Of a stretch of DNA of 64,000 nt, positions 20,601 to 32,600 are shown one piece after another. The notes under the pieces are model-generated. The model searched no databases. It was given only the letters and a program-made list of their open reading frames with translations, and was not told the origin of the DNA. The stretch covers positions 62,001 through 126,000 of the forward strand of contig NZ_VTHK01000012.1 in NCBI RefSeq assembly GCF_009765355.1, given 5' to 3'. Position numbers and translations under genes: made by a program. Numbering within the stretch: the first letter of the stretch is position 1; each line of letters opens with the position of its first letter. The DNA comes from Amycolatopsis anabasis (GTDB lineage Bacteria; Actinomycetota; Actinomycetes; Mycobacteriales; Pseudonocardiaceae).

Positions 20601-23600
20601 TGTTCACGTTCGGGCGCCGGTGTGGATGTGATTTGTGCTTGGCGCGCCGTGGGGAGGGTGAATCTGTTCCGCGCAGCCAGTTGGCGGGCGAGGTCGTGGA
20701 GTTCGGCTGTGACCTCGTTGATGCCGATCTTCGTGAGCAGCGCCCCCAGTGGGTCGTCGAGCGTGGCGCGGTGGCGCAACTCCGAGACCCAGGTGGTCAG
20801 GTTCGCGGCGACGAACTCGGCCCCGATGCGTTCGCCGGGCTCGATGGCGCGGGCGAGCCAGCGCAGGGACGGCGCCTCGTCCCCGAGGACTGGGCGTCGC
20901 AGCGCCAGCGCGAGGAAACCTCGTGCCTGGTCTCCGTCGGCGGCGGTGTGATACAGGGGGCCGACCAGCAGTGCTTCGGCCAGATGCACCCGCGCCGAAG
21001 GGATGTCCCCGGCCTGTGCCGCGGTGTGCGCGTTCTCCATCGCCTGGGCGGCCTTCGAGACACTCTCGGTGCGCTGGAAGGTGTCCTCGATTTCTTCCCG
21101 GGCGTTGGGTACGACCTCGGCGGCATATCGGGCGTTCAGCTCGCGTTGTTTCTCGGCGGTGCGGATCCGGGTGAGTGCCCGCTCGACCGGATCGCTGCCC
21201 CGAATACCGGCATACTGCGGGCGGGTGACGAAGACGTGCACCAGGTCGGCTTCGGTCACCTCGGAGCGGTCGATCAGTACACGGCCGACCTCGTGCAGGT
21301 AGTCCGGCATCGGGAGTCCCGGGTTCCCAATCGGCTCGGTGTAGCCCGCGGCGCGCAACCGCGGCGCGAAGTCGACGAACTGCTGTCCAATATGGAAGGC
21401 CCTGCGCCCCGACACCGAGGAGACCTCCAGGACGCGCGCAGCTTGCTCGGCCGGGGTGTCCGCCGGGTTCGTGAAGACGTTGCGCAGGTGCGGCAGCGCG
21501 TACATCGATTCCAGGCCTTCGCCGCTGCGGTGGAGCAGGGGGATGGAGTGGTAGTGGTCGAACTGCTCGTCCAGCGGCGGGGTGGCCGGATGGTCGGCGG
21601 GCAGCAGGACCATTCCGGCGAAGCCCCGGCGGGTTTGGGCCGCCTCGCTGGTGTGCTTCAGGTCGGCGACACCGACGTCGATGGCTCGTCCGGCGTCGCG
21701 CAGGCGCCAGGTCAGCCAGGACAGGCCGACGTCGGCGGTGTCGATCACCCGCGCGGCCTGCCGCAACATGTCGGCCCACTCGGACCAGGCGAAGCCGGGA
21801 GTGAAGTCGAGCCAGCGCGGGAGTGCCCACGCGGTGTCCCCCGGCACACGCACCAAGTCGTGCACGAGCGCCGCCAGGTCGGAGTTCCCCGCCACCGGAA
21901 GGAATTCCGCAACCGCCTCGGCCGCCACGAGCGCCCGCGTATGTTCGCGGCCCCGCGGATCCTCAGGCGGCCGAGTGCGGGCCAGCGCTTGCCGTACGTA
22001 GTCGACGGCGAGATGCCCGGTGAGATCCTCGGTGGTGCGGATCCGGGCACCGGCCAGCAGCACACGTCCTTCGGCGATCCGTTCCCGCAGCGGTTGCCCG
22101 GCACTGACGAACAGCGTGTGCAGCGGCAGCGGCCGCTCGAACCGGCGATGATGGCCATGGCGCAACTCGTAGCCAGCGGCGTTGGCCTCAGCGACCAAGT
22201 CGTGCCACTGCCGACGCAGCTCGTCAGCTTGCTCGCGGGTCAGGAACTCGCCCCCGGGCTCGTCGAACCACAGTCCCGGCTCGACGATGCGCTCGAAGTA
22301 CTCCCCCGTGCCGTCGCGGTGCCAGAGGACCCAACGGCCGGTTGCCTCGTCGACGTCGATGTGGTGCGCGCCGAACGTGGTCCCCTTGTCCGGTAGCGCG
22401 ATCGTCTGGTGCCGCAACTGGTCGGGCTCGGTGACCTCGTACAGCTGCAGATCGGCATCGATGGCCGCACTGTCGGTCCGGATCGGTTGCCGCGGTGGGG
22501 CGACCGTGCGCAGGGCGGCCTCCCGCTCGGCGTCCATGCGGATCTTGGCGAGCTGGAGGATCAGCTTGCCTGTGTTGGCGCTTCTGGGAAATGCAGCGTC
22601 GAGAACGATCAGCCGCTGATCGAGGGCGAGTTCGATCTGGGCGTCCCGATACTGCGGCCGCCCTGGGTATCGGCGTTCCTCGATCTGGTAACCGGCCTCG
22701 GCTGCCGCTTCGGTGGCCAGGTCGAACCACCGCCGATCGATCCTGGCGTAGTACTCGGTGCTGCCACCGCCCTCGAGCCCGGTGTCCGGATCGCTGCGCA
22801 TCAGCCTTCGCCAATCGCTCCACAGGTGGGGATTCACGCTGTGATCGCTGCCTGCTCCGGCCGCGGCATTGTCGGCGAGCGTTCTCGCCGCCACGGAGAC
22901 GGTGTGCTCGAAGAACTCCCGGGCAAAATCCCGGGACTGCCCGGTGGATTCCTCCTCGGCGGCCATGTTGCCCGGTGAGGGGTCGCCGGTGGTGGCCACC
23001 GTGTTGAGGGCCTGGAGGGCGTACAGCGACTCCACGGAGATCGGACCGTCCTGGGGGAAGGTCACGCTCAGGCGCGGGTCCGCTTCGACGAACGTGGTTT
23101 CCGCGCGCCGGGATAGCGCATCGAGTGCCTCGCCGGTGGTCGGGACTGGGTCGCCGGAGTCGATGACCGCCCAACTGCCCGCGGCGACATGGTGCAGCCG
23201 GTCAAGTTCGGTGGAGTCGGTGTAGCGGACGACGACACGCTGCCCCGTTTCCCGCGGCCTGACGTGCACGGTGCCCGGCATTGGACCGTCCTCGCGGAGC
23301 AGATCCACCGGAATCTCCAGTCGCCCGTCGTTGTCGCCGGGCCGCCGTTGCGGTGGGCCGGTGACGACCCAGACCGCACCGACCCCGTCGGCGGCGCGGC
23401 CTGCCACGCCGCCGACGATGTGGTCGCCCGGCTTGGCGGCGAGCAGCCGGTCCAGTTCGGTGTCGGCCGGGCTGAACAGGTCGGCGACTTCGTCGGCCAG
23501 CACTCGCAGACGAGCCGAGTTGTACTGCGGGGGGCGGTCATCGTCGTGCAGGGACAGCATTTCGGCGCGGTTGCGCAACTGCCGTACCGCTTCGTGCGGG

Positions 23601-26600
23601 TTCCCACCGAAGGCGTGCGCGGCGGCCAGCCTGATCACGGCGTGCGTGTGTTGGTCGTCCTCACGGAAACGCGCCTGGCTGGTATCCCCCTGGCCGGGCC
23701 CCTCCGCGCTGAACTGGTGTGCGGTCGTGTCGAACGCGACCGGGAGTTCACCGGCACGCCGGTTGCCCCACACCTCGTCGAGGTCAGGTTCGATCGCCCA
23801 CAACGCGTGGTTGAACGCCCGGGATCCGGCCACCGCATAGGGATGCGCGGCCGCAGCGTGGCACAGCGCTTGAACATGCAGGGGATGGGTTTCCGAGTCA
23901 TGCTTGGCCCGGGTGCCGTCTGCCGTCGCGCCGTGCCACAGGTCAGCGGTCCGGGTCACGGAGGCGTGGTCGGTCCAATCGATTTGCTGGCCCCGGGTGT
24001 CGACACCGCGCTCCAGCGCGTCCAAATACCGTGGTATTGCCACTTCGGGCAGGTACAACCAGGTGTCCTCGCCTGCAGCGCCGGGCATGGGCCGCGGCGG
24101 GAGCGAGACGTTGCCGAAGGCGCCGGTCAAATGATGACCAGTGGAGATTTGCACCACCGCCCACGGCCCGCCGTCAGACGCCGCGTCCCGCCCCTTCTCG
24201 TAGGCCAGCAGCGCCCCGCCGGGCGAGAGATGCGCCGCGGTCGCGTAGTGCAGGTCGGCGATGAGCGCCGCCCGGCCGCGTTCCCAGTCCTGCCCTTCGG
24301 GGCTGTCGACCGGATGTGGATTTGCCATCTGCTCCCAGTGGAGCTCCACCGCATCCAGCGATGTCCAGCCCCCGCCGAGGGCGCCCTCGCCCAGCGGCCG
24401 GGCGGTAATCTGCAGAACCCGATCGCCCCAGCCCATGCGAACCGAGTGAGCAGGTTCGGGATCCCCTGTGGCGGTCGCCGCCGGATCTGGCTCCTCCGCA
24501 GGGGCCGCGCTATCAGCCTGTTCGACCGCCGTGCCCGTGGTGATCTCGCGATCGGGCTCGGCTGGGCGGTCTTCGTGTGGCGTTTCGGGCGTGGTGAGCA
24601 AGGCGAGCATGTCGCGCCGGGCGGTGTCGGCACGGGTGCCAAGGTTGGTGATGTGCTGCTCGAATGCGGCGCGGATGTGCTCGCCGCCGGAGGCGCTGCG
24701 CAACCAGGCCGGATCGAGGGTGATCTGGTCGCGGGCGCGGGCGCCGTAATCGGGGGTGGTAATCGACAGCACCACGTTGTGGTCGTCGTCGCGGGTGAAC
24801 TGCAACTGGAGGTCGTGCCATCTCAGCCCGGTTGTTTGTGGGCTGACCATGAGGAACTTGTGGCCTGTGAATGCCTTGGCGGGGCTGGTGCCGTTTTCGG
24901 CGGCGCGGGCGAATCCGAGCAGAGCGGCCTCGATCTGCCCGTCGTTGAGCTGCTGGGGCATCACCGGGTTCGGGATGATGTAGCGCTGGTGGGATTCCGT
25001 GGCCTTGGCCACCGTTTCCCCGAGGGTGTCCAGGTTCATGGCCAGCACCCCCAACTCGGTAGCGCGTTCGACCAGGGCCGGATCACCGTGGTCGGCGAGC
25101 AGGGCGGTGTCGGCGCGTTCGGCGAGCTGGGCCCGGTACAGCCGCATCCGGTCGGTCTGCAGGGTCAGGCACCGCATTTCTTCCAGCAGCGGGAGATCCG
25201 GATCGGTCGTCACGGTGCGCGCTTCGACGTCGATCTCTCCCGGCACGCCGACACCATGGGTTTGCACGTGCGTGAAGCTCGCGGCCGTGAGCTGGTTCAG
25301 CAGGGTGTTGTGCGTGGCGCGCAAGTCCGCCTGCTGGAGGCCGGTGAGTTCGGGCAACTCCACGTCTCCCGCGCTGTCCCGTTCCCCAGAGGCGGGATCG
25401 TCCACACCGGAGGCGGGCGTGGCATTGCCCGTTTCCGTGTGCTCCGGGGATGCGGCGAGTTGTTCGGCGGAGATGGACTCACCGGAGTTCTCCGGCTGCG
25501 GTTCGGCGGGGTCCGTGGGCTCGGTGCTGCCGAGCCCGGCGAACATGTCCAGCTGCTCCTCCGCCGGCGCAGTTGTCGGCTCCGGCGACGTGGCGGGCTG
25601 CTCCTGCGCGTCCGAGGTGATGACCAGGGTGTCGAGTTGGTCGGTGTCGGAGTTTTGGTCGACCACCGCGGACAACCCACCGGCGAAGTAGCCGGACCGC
25701 TCGACCAGCGCCTTCAGCCGTTTCATCATCTTCGGCGCGTTCTTCCGCACAGCCGTGAGGTTCTCGTGCAGCACCTTCGCCGTGCGGAACACCGCGACGT
25801 ATCGGTCGACCTCGCCGGCGGGCCCGTTGTCCTTGCTGCGGGTGTTGTCCATCGCCGTGGCCAGGGCTCTGGCATCCGGGCGATCGTCTCCGTGCAGCAT
25901 GCGCCTGCCCGCGGCGGTGTCGAGGACGTCGCGGTAGGCCCGGTGGACTGCCTGTCGCGCGTCCAGGAACTGCCGGTTGGTGGTGAACGGCTCGACCACC
26001 GGTACGGGTGGTGGCGTGTCCTCGGCGTTGAGTGCGGTTTCGGCCTCCCACAACTCGAACGTGCGGTCCGTCTGCTCCAGAGCACGCACGAGGCTGCGCA
26101 CGTGGACGTCGCGGGTCCGGTACTTCCATTGCCGACTCAGGTGCCAGAAGTCATACCGCTTGGAGTGTTTGAAATAGTTGTCGTGCAGCAGGCTGTCCAA
26201 CGCCTGATCGCCAGGGTGCGCCCCGTGCAGCACGGTGCCGGAGTGGTTGTGCTCGATGACCAGCACACCCTCGGCCGCGCGGGCGCGGGCGGCGGCGCGC
26301 TGCTCGGCGGCGGCCGCGGCCTGTTCTTCCTCTTGCCGCTCGGGTTCGCCGATGGCTTGCTCGGCGGCGTTCAGCTCTCTGAGCGCGATGCGTTCGGCAT
26401 TGGCTATGGTGCGGCGCAGGTGCTGCACGATCTGGTCGTGCCGGTCTTCGGTGAACCACGCGGGATCGAGCGCGAACGACAGCGGGAACCGACGCTCGGT
26501 GCCCGCTCGCCCGGTCGGCGCGGCGGCAACCCAGAGAGTCGGGGCCTCGGCGCCCGGTTCCCACCGGGTGCTGACCTCCAGTCCCGGCCGCCTGGGCCCG

Positions 26601-29600
26601 GAGCGCCAGCGCAGCACTTCGGAGTGGTGCGGCTGGTCCGGATCCGGCGCCACCGCGGCGAGTACTGCACCGGCATCGGCGATCGGCTGCCCGGCCAGCG
26701 TGAACTCCGGGTCCGCGGGCAGGGCGGTGACGGCGGCGAGGTGGCGCAGCACGTCCGCCCGGGTGATCTGGGCGTGGATGTCTCGGGTGGCCACGGCCCC
26801 GAGCCGCTCGCTCGTCTCGCCGAGCCGGGTGCGCAGCAGGGCGCCCTCACTCAGTGCCCGACGGGTGAGCAGGGCATTCAGCTGGCCCCGCGCGATCGTC
26901 GCGCGGCCCCGCGCGGTGCGCATCTGATCCAGCACCCGCGCCCGCAGCCGGGCAGCGGCTTCCGGCTGGACCGCGTCCGGGGTCAGCCGGACTACGTCAC
27001 GCCAGGGCTGATCACCCTCGGAGTGCCAGACCGTGGGCTCGATCGAGAGGTACTGTCCCCGCGGATCGGTGTTCGAGCGCAGCACCAAATCCCCGCAGCG
27101 CAGGGATAACCCGTAGCCGGGACGCTGCGCAAGCAGCGTGAACGCGTTGTCGATCTTGTCGGGTTCGATCTCGCGCTCGGTGTCGCCGCGCACCAGCACC
27201 ACCGGGGCACGTTCGCCGCGCTCGACGGCTTGCGCGATGGCCTCCAGCCGATCCGCTTGCAGTAGCAGATCCATTACCAGGTGGCCCTCGGTTTCCGGGA
27301 GTTGCTCCACAGCTTCGTCGGTGACCACCGTGGCGAGCGCGTCGTAGGCGGCGTTCGCGTTTTCCGCACGGTGGACGCGGGAGAGCGGGGTCTGGGCGTC
27401 GAGATCGCGGGCGACGGGCTCGAGCAGCCACGGCCCGGTGCCTTCGTTCCGCTCCTGAGTGGCGGTGTCGGAGTCGACGGTGGGCTCGATACCGGCCCCG
27501 TTCCCCGCCTGCTCGGTTCTGGTGTCCTGTTCGGACGGTTCGGCCTCACCGGCGGCGCCGCGGTCGGTCTCGCGTTGTTCGGCGGGGCTCTCTGGCTGTG
27601 TACCGGGCGGGGTGGACGCGGACTCCGCTGCCGTCCGGGACTCCAGCACCGGCGGGGCGGCTGGCTGCCCGGCAGGGACCGTGCGTTCCTGCTGGATGTA
27701 GTCCGCCAGGTGCAGCGGATCGATGCGTACACGCTCGGCCACCGTCAGCGCGAGGTCCTTGATCCGGTCGGCATCGACCAGGGCCAGGACTTGCGCTGCG
27801 CTGCGGGCGGCGGCGGTACTGGCCTCCACCTCCCAGTCGTTCTCATCGCGGAGCCTGTCGGCGAACGGCGCGATCCGCAGGTCGACCAGCACCTCCAGCG
27901 CCGGGCGGGTGTAGGGAGGCTCCCGGTAGGCCGCGAGCTGTTCGTCCCGGCTCACCTGCTCGGCGAACTTCGCCGGGTCGAGCCCGGCGGGCAAGAGCGT
28001 GCTGTCGAGATTCCGGTAGCGGGGCAGCATGGGTTCGCCGACCTTCACCAACGCGTCCAACCCGGCGGTGTCGCCGTCGAAGGCGAGGACACGCCGACGC
28101 CCCAGGGGCACGAGCGTGTCCAGGACGTCGAGGTGGCTGGGCTTCAGCGCGGTGCCGCAAGCCGCGACCGGCAGCAGGGGCCGCTCGGGGTCGTAGGCGG
28201 CCAGAATCGCCGCCACGTCGAAGGGACCTTCCACGTAGACCGGCTCGGCCCCCTCGTCGACTCGCTCGCGCTGCTCGTGCAGCCCGAGCAGCAGTTCGCT
28301 CTTGTCGTAGAGGGGTGTGGCCGCGGTGTTGAGGTACTTGATTTCCGCGTGCTCAGACAACGCGCGCCCGGTGAAGCCCGCGATCCGGCCCTCAAGATCG
28401 TGGACGGCGAACACCATCCGGCCCCGGAACCGGTCATACAACCTGCCCTGCCTGTCCAGCGCAGCGACCCCGGCGTCCAGCAGATCCTGATCCCGGACTC
28501 CCCGGGCGCGCAGGTGCTCCACCAGCCCGGTCCCGGGTCTGTCCGGGGCGTAGCCGATCCGCAGCTTGCCCGCCTCGCCAGGGGTCTTCGCCCGGACGCG
28601 ATCCACCGCGGCCTGGCCCCGCAGCCGGTTGCGCAGGTACTCCTGGGCGTAGGCGCTGCTGTCCAGCTGCTGGTCGAACCAGGCCGCCGCCGCCTCGTTG
28701 AGCGAGGCGTGCAGGGTGAGTTGGTAGTCCGAGGTGTCCAGCGTCGGCTCGGTGACGCCGCTGACCGCAGTGTCCAACCCGGTCGCATCCTCGGGTGCGG
28801 CGGGCGCGATCGACGCCGAGGCGTCATCCTGTGTGGGTTCCGGCGGTGCTGGTTGGCCATCGCGCTCGGCGATCGCCGCGCGAACCCTGCGGCGGGCCTG
28901 TTCCATCCGGTCCCGGTTGTCCGGGTAGGCCAGCTCGGTCGCGTCGAGCAGTTCCAGAGCCCGCTCGAAATCGCCCGCCTTGAACTTGTCGAAGGCCTCC
29001 TTGGACAGCGGCCGGGCGGCTTCCTTGGCCTGCTCCAGTTCCTCGGCGTTGCGTGCCGCGATGCCCTCATGGTCCGGATGGCCCTCCATCACCTCGCGGT
29101 GCTGGGAGATGTAGTTGTCGATCCAGTCCCATTCCCGCCACGTACCGCCCCCGACCAGGTGGGCGTCGGTCTCGGTGAGGTGGCGGCCGGGGTCGCCGCT
29201 GAGCCGATAGCCCGAGGCGTAGTCGGTGATGGCGCGGACGATCTGCGCTTCACGCTCCGGGGTGAGCGTCAACGGCCCGGCGGCCGCCTCCGCGCGGCGC
29301 AGCGCCTGTTCCGCGTCCTCGGGTTCGCCGAGGTCCATCAGCCGGAAAGCCTCTTCGAATGCCGCGCGCACCTCGGGCCGGTGATACTCCCCGAACTGCT
29401 CTCGTACCGCTGGCCGGAAATGCTCCCCGAACACCAGGTGCGGAGCGAGCTGCGCCACCCGGCGCGGCCACTGCCGCACCGTCGTGGCCATGGTGAACAA
29501 CGCCGGACTGATCGCCGCGATGTAGGCGCCCACATACGTGGGCACGGTTTCCAAGGGAAGCGGCCGGCCAGCGCCGTCGGTGACGCTGGTCCGATCCGCC

Positions 29601-32600
29601 GAATACGACAGCACGGGCGGCACCGGCACCCCCGGCTCGTGCACGGTCACCCACGTACTCAGGCCGACCCGCACCACCGTGACGTCCAATTCGTGCGCGG
29701 ACGCGAACTCCCGCACCTGCGCCAAGCTCGGTACCCCCGCACCTGGCTCGGCAGCGGACATAGCGTTCGCCGGTGCGGACTCGGTTGCTGGCGCCACCGG
29801 GGCCGTGGTCTCGGGGTGCTCGGGGCTGGTGCTCGGGGCGATGTCGGGGGTGGCGGCGTCCCGCTCGGGCTGTGCGTCTTCGGTGGACTCAGGTGGCGCG
29901 GGTTCGACGGCAGGATTGTTGGCGGCGTCCTCAGTGCGCGCCTGGACATCCTGTGCTCCCGCCTGGGGTTTCGCTTGGTCAGCGGTTACACGCACTGGGC
30001 GCTCGACAGTCGCGGTCGCTGGCGTGGTAGTGCTCGCGTAGTCGAGGATCCATTCCAGAGAGCCAAGTTCGAGTCGTTTCTTCGCCCGGGTGACGGTGAC
30101 GTAGGCCAACCGCAGCGCCTCGGCGTCGGGAAGGACGACTTCGCCGTTTTCGTCGGTGGTCGGTCCGGGGAAGTCGTCGGCGATCCGCACGGTGTCCCAT
30201 TCGCGTCCCTTGGCTTTGTGTGCGGTGGACACGACCAGTTCGGCGGCCAGTTCCGGGTCCTTCTCGTCCTCGCGGGTGAGGTCGTCGGCCATGGCGATCA
30301 GCCCGTCCGGGCCGTACTGGTCGATCAGGCGGACGAAGGTGCGCAGCGACTGGGCTTCCTCATGCTTGTTGACGTAGTCCTGGACCTCGGCCCACGAGGC
30401 GAACGCGCTGAGGTCCTCATGTGAGGTCCGACGGCCACGGGCGAGTTGCTTGGCGGCCTTCGCGATGTCTTTGATCGCATCGCCGCCTCCGACCAGTGCG
30501 ACGCGTTTGCCGGCTTCGAACCCGGTGAACACCGCGGCGACCGCCGCCGCGTTGGTGTGGCACAGCACGGCATCCGGATCGGAGACCGGCCCGATCTCGG
30601 AGCCGAGCGCGGGATTCCCTTGCAGTTCGATCTTGGCTTTGAGCAGTTGCAGGAAATCGTTGCCCAGCGCGGCGACGGCCGGACCGAACCGCCAGCTCTG
30701 GGTCAGTGGCAGGTTCACCTCGGCCGGCCAGTTGCGCAGGTAATCCCGGGCGCCCCGGAACCCGTAGATAGACTGGTAGCTGTCGCCGACCACGATGGTC
30801 TGGGCGGTCTGGGCTTGCACCAGTTTGGCCTGGAGTTCGTTGACGTCCTGGACCTCGTCGAAAAATATGACGTCGACCGGGATGGTCGGATTTCCGAGCG
30901 CCCAAATCTTCAAGTAGTCGTCGTGGGTGAACTTCAGCACGCCGTCCGGGTTGGTCTTGTCCTCCCAGATCCGGCGCGCGTAGTCGAGCACAACACGGTC
31001 GAGACCGTGTTCATGTTCGGCTACTCGACTGGCCAGATGCCGGGTCGTGATCTCGGGGTCGGCGCTGTGACGGAACCGGGTCACCGTCCCCAACGCAAGC
31101 CGCGCAATGTCGGCGGCGCTCCACTCCTCACCGGTCGCCGCCACACCGAACAGCACATCGTCGGGATCTTTACCCAACGCTGCCGAATCCCCGCGAGCCG
31201 CATCCTGCTCAAGGAAGGTACGAGCGATTTCGTTGGGGAAGCCATCGTTCCCAGCAATCTTGCTGCGCCCGTTCTCGTCCCGACCGAGCTTGTCCCGATA
31301 GCGGGGATCTGACGACAGGGCTCTGAAGGCATAGCCGTTGAAGGTCGTGGGCAGGACGTTGCTGGCAAACACCCCACGGGCTTCCTTGGCGATGCTCTTG
31401 TTGAACGCAAAGTAGACGATCTTCTTGTCGGGCATCCGCTCGGCGATCATGCGCAGCGTGCTGGTTTTCCCAGTACCGGCAAGGGCCCGAACGGCCACGT
31501 CGTTCCCCGCCAGGCACGCGTCGATAATCGCCTGCTGCTGCGCGGTCGGCGGAAAACTCGGAGCCTCCTGCGCGTCGAGTTCGGCCAGTACGTCGCGTAA
31601 CGCTTGCACCGCTGTGTCGCGGGATGGCCCGTTGCGACGCGGAACGAACTTCCACACCTCGCCTTCATTCCGCTTCCACCGGAAACCGTTGCTCTTCAAT
31701 GCCTCCCGGAGTTGCCGGGGATCGTTGGTGTCCGTGCCGGACACTGTCGCCGTGGAGCCGGTGACCTCGATCTGGATCCTGCGCGTCCACTTACCGGGTT
31801 GAGCTGCCGGTGCCGCCGGGTCTTGGTCGGCCGCGTCGATCGGGACCTGTTCCGCCGGGGACGGCGCCGGTTCCGGTGGTTGCGTCGTGGCAGGCTCGGG
31901 CACCGGGTGGTCCGAGCGGGCCTGCGCGGCCGCCGTGTCCTCCACCACGGGAGTACCCGTGGATTGCTCCGGTTGGTGCGCGGCAAGCAGTTCAGCGGCC
32001 TGCTGGCGGCCTCGGCGGGCACGATCAGCCGCGGAGTCCACCACCTCGTGCAACGCGGTCAGGATCGCTTCGCCGTCCGGCGCCGGGCCGGTGACGCTGC
32101 CGAAGTCCACGGCGACGAACCCGGCGCCTTCGGACCAGACAGGACTGCTGTAGCGCTCGTCGCCGTGCCGGGAGACCGCACCGACCAGGCGGCCGTCCTG
32201 GTTGCCGAGTTCAACGCGCAGCCCGCGCCACACCAGGTGCTCAGCCTGGCGAGGGTCAGCAAGCGCCTGCCTGGCGATCTCGCCGAGCACCCGGGCGATC
32301 TCTCCGGGCGGGACGGACTCGGAGGGGGCTCCCGACCGCACCGCGTCCTGCGTGTCGGCCCGGGCGGTGGCGAGGGTGAGGGAGAAGTGGTTGCCGGCCG
32401 TCGTCAGGATGGCCATGCCCTGGTCGGTGATCGGTTGCAGCGCCGGGTCGTTCTCGGCAAGGTGGCGCAGCGCGTCGGCCAGGTCGGTGGCCTCCATGAC
32501 GGCGTCGGCTTCTTCCGGGGTGAGAACCAACTGCTCGGCGCTCGACGATTCCGGTGCGGTGACTGGGGTGGCGTCCGTTTCCTCTCGAGGGTCGGTTGCC

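Noticed and set aside
24000..25400. Possible degenerate ArdC/IrrE-like peptidase in the giant protein (GEIDVEARTVTTDPDLP segment)
   Set aside because: The strand pattern is suggestive, but there is no HExxH or other metal-binding motif, so I do not call it.
23189..27109. 1,306-codon open frame on the plus strand
   Set aside because: It is antisense to the giant gene and its translation is Arg/Gly/Val-rich low-complexity sequence without any domain.
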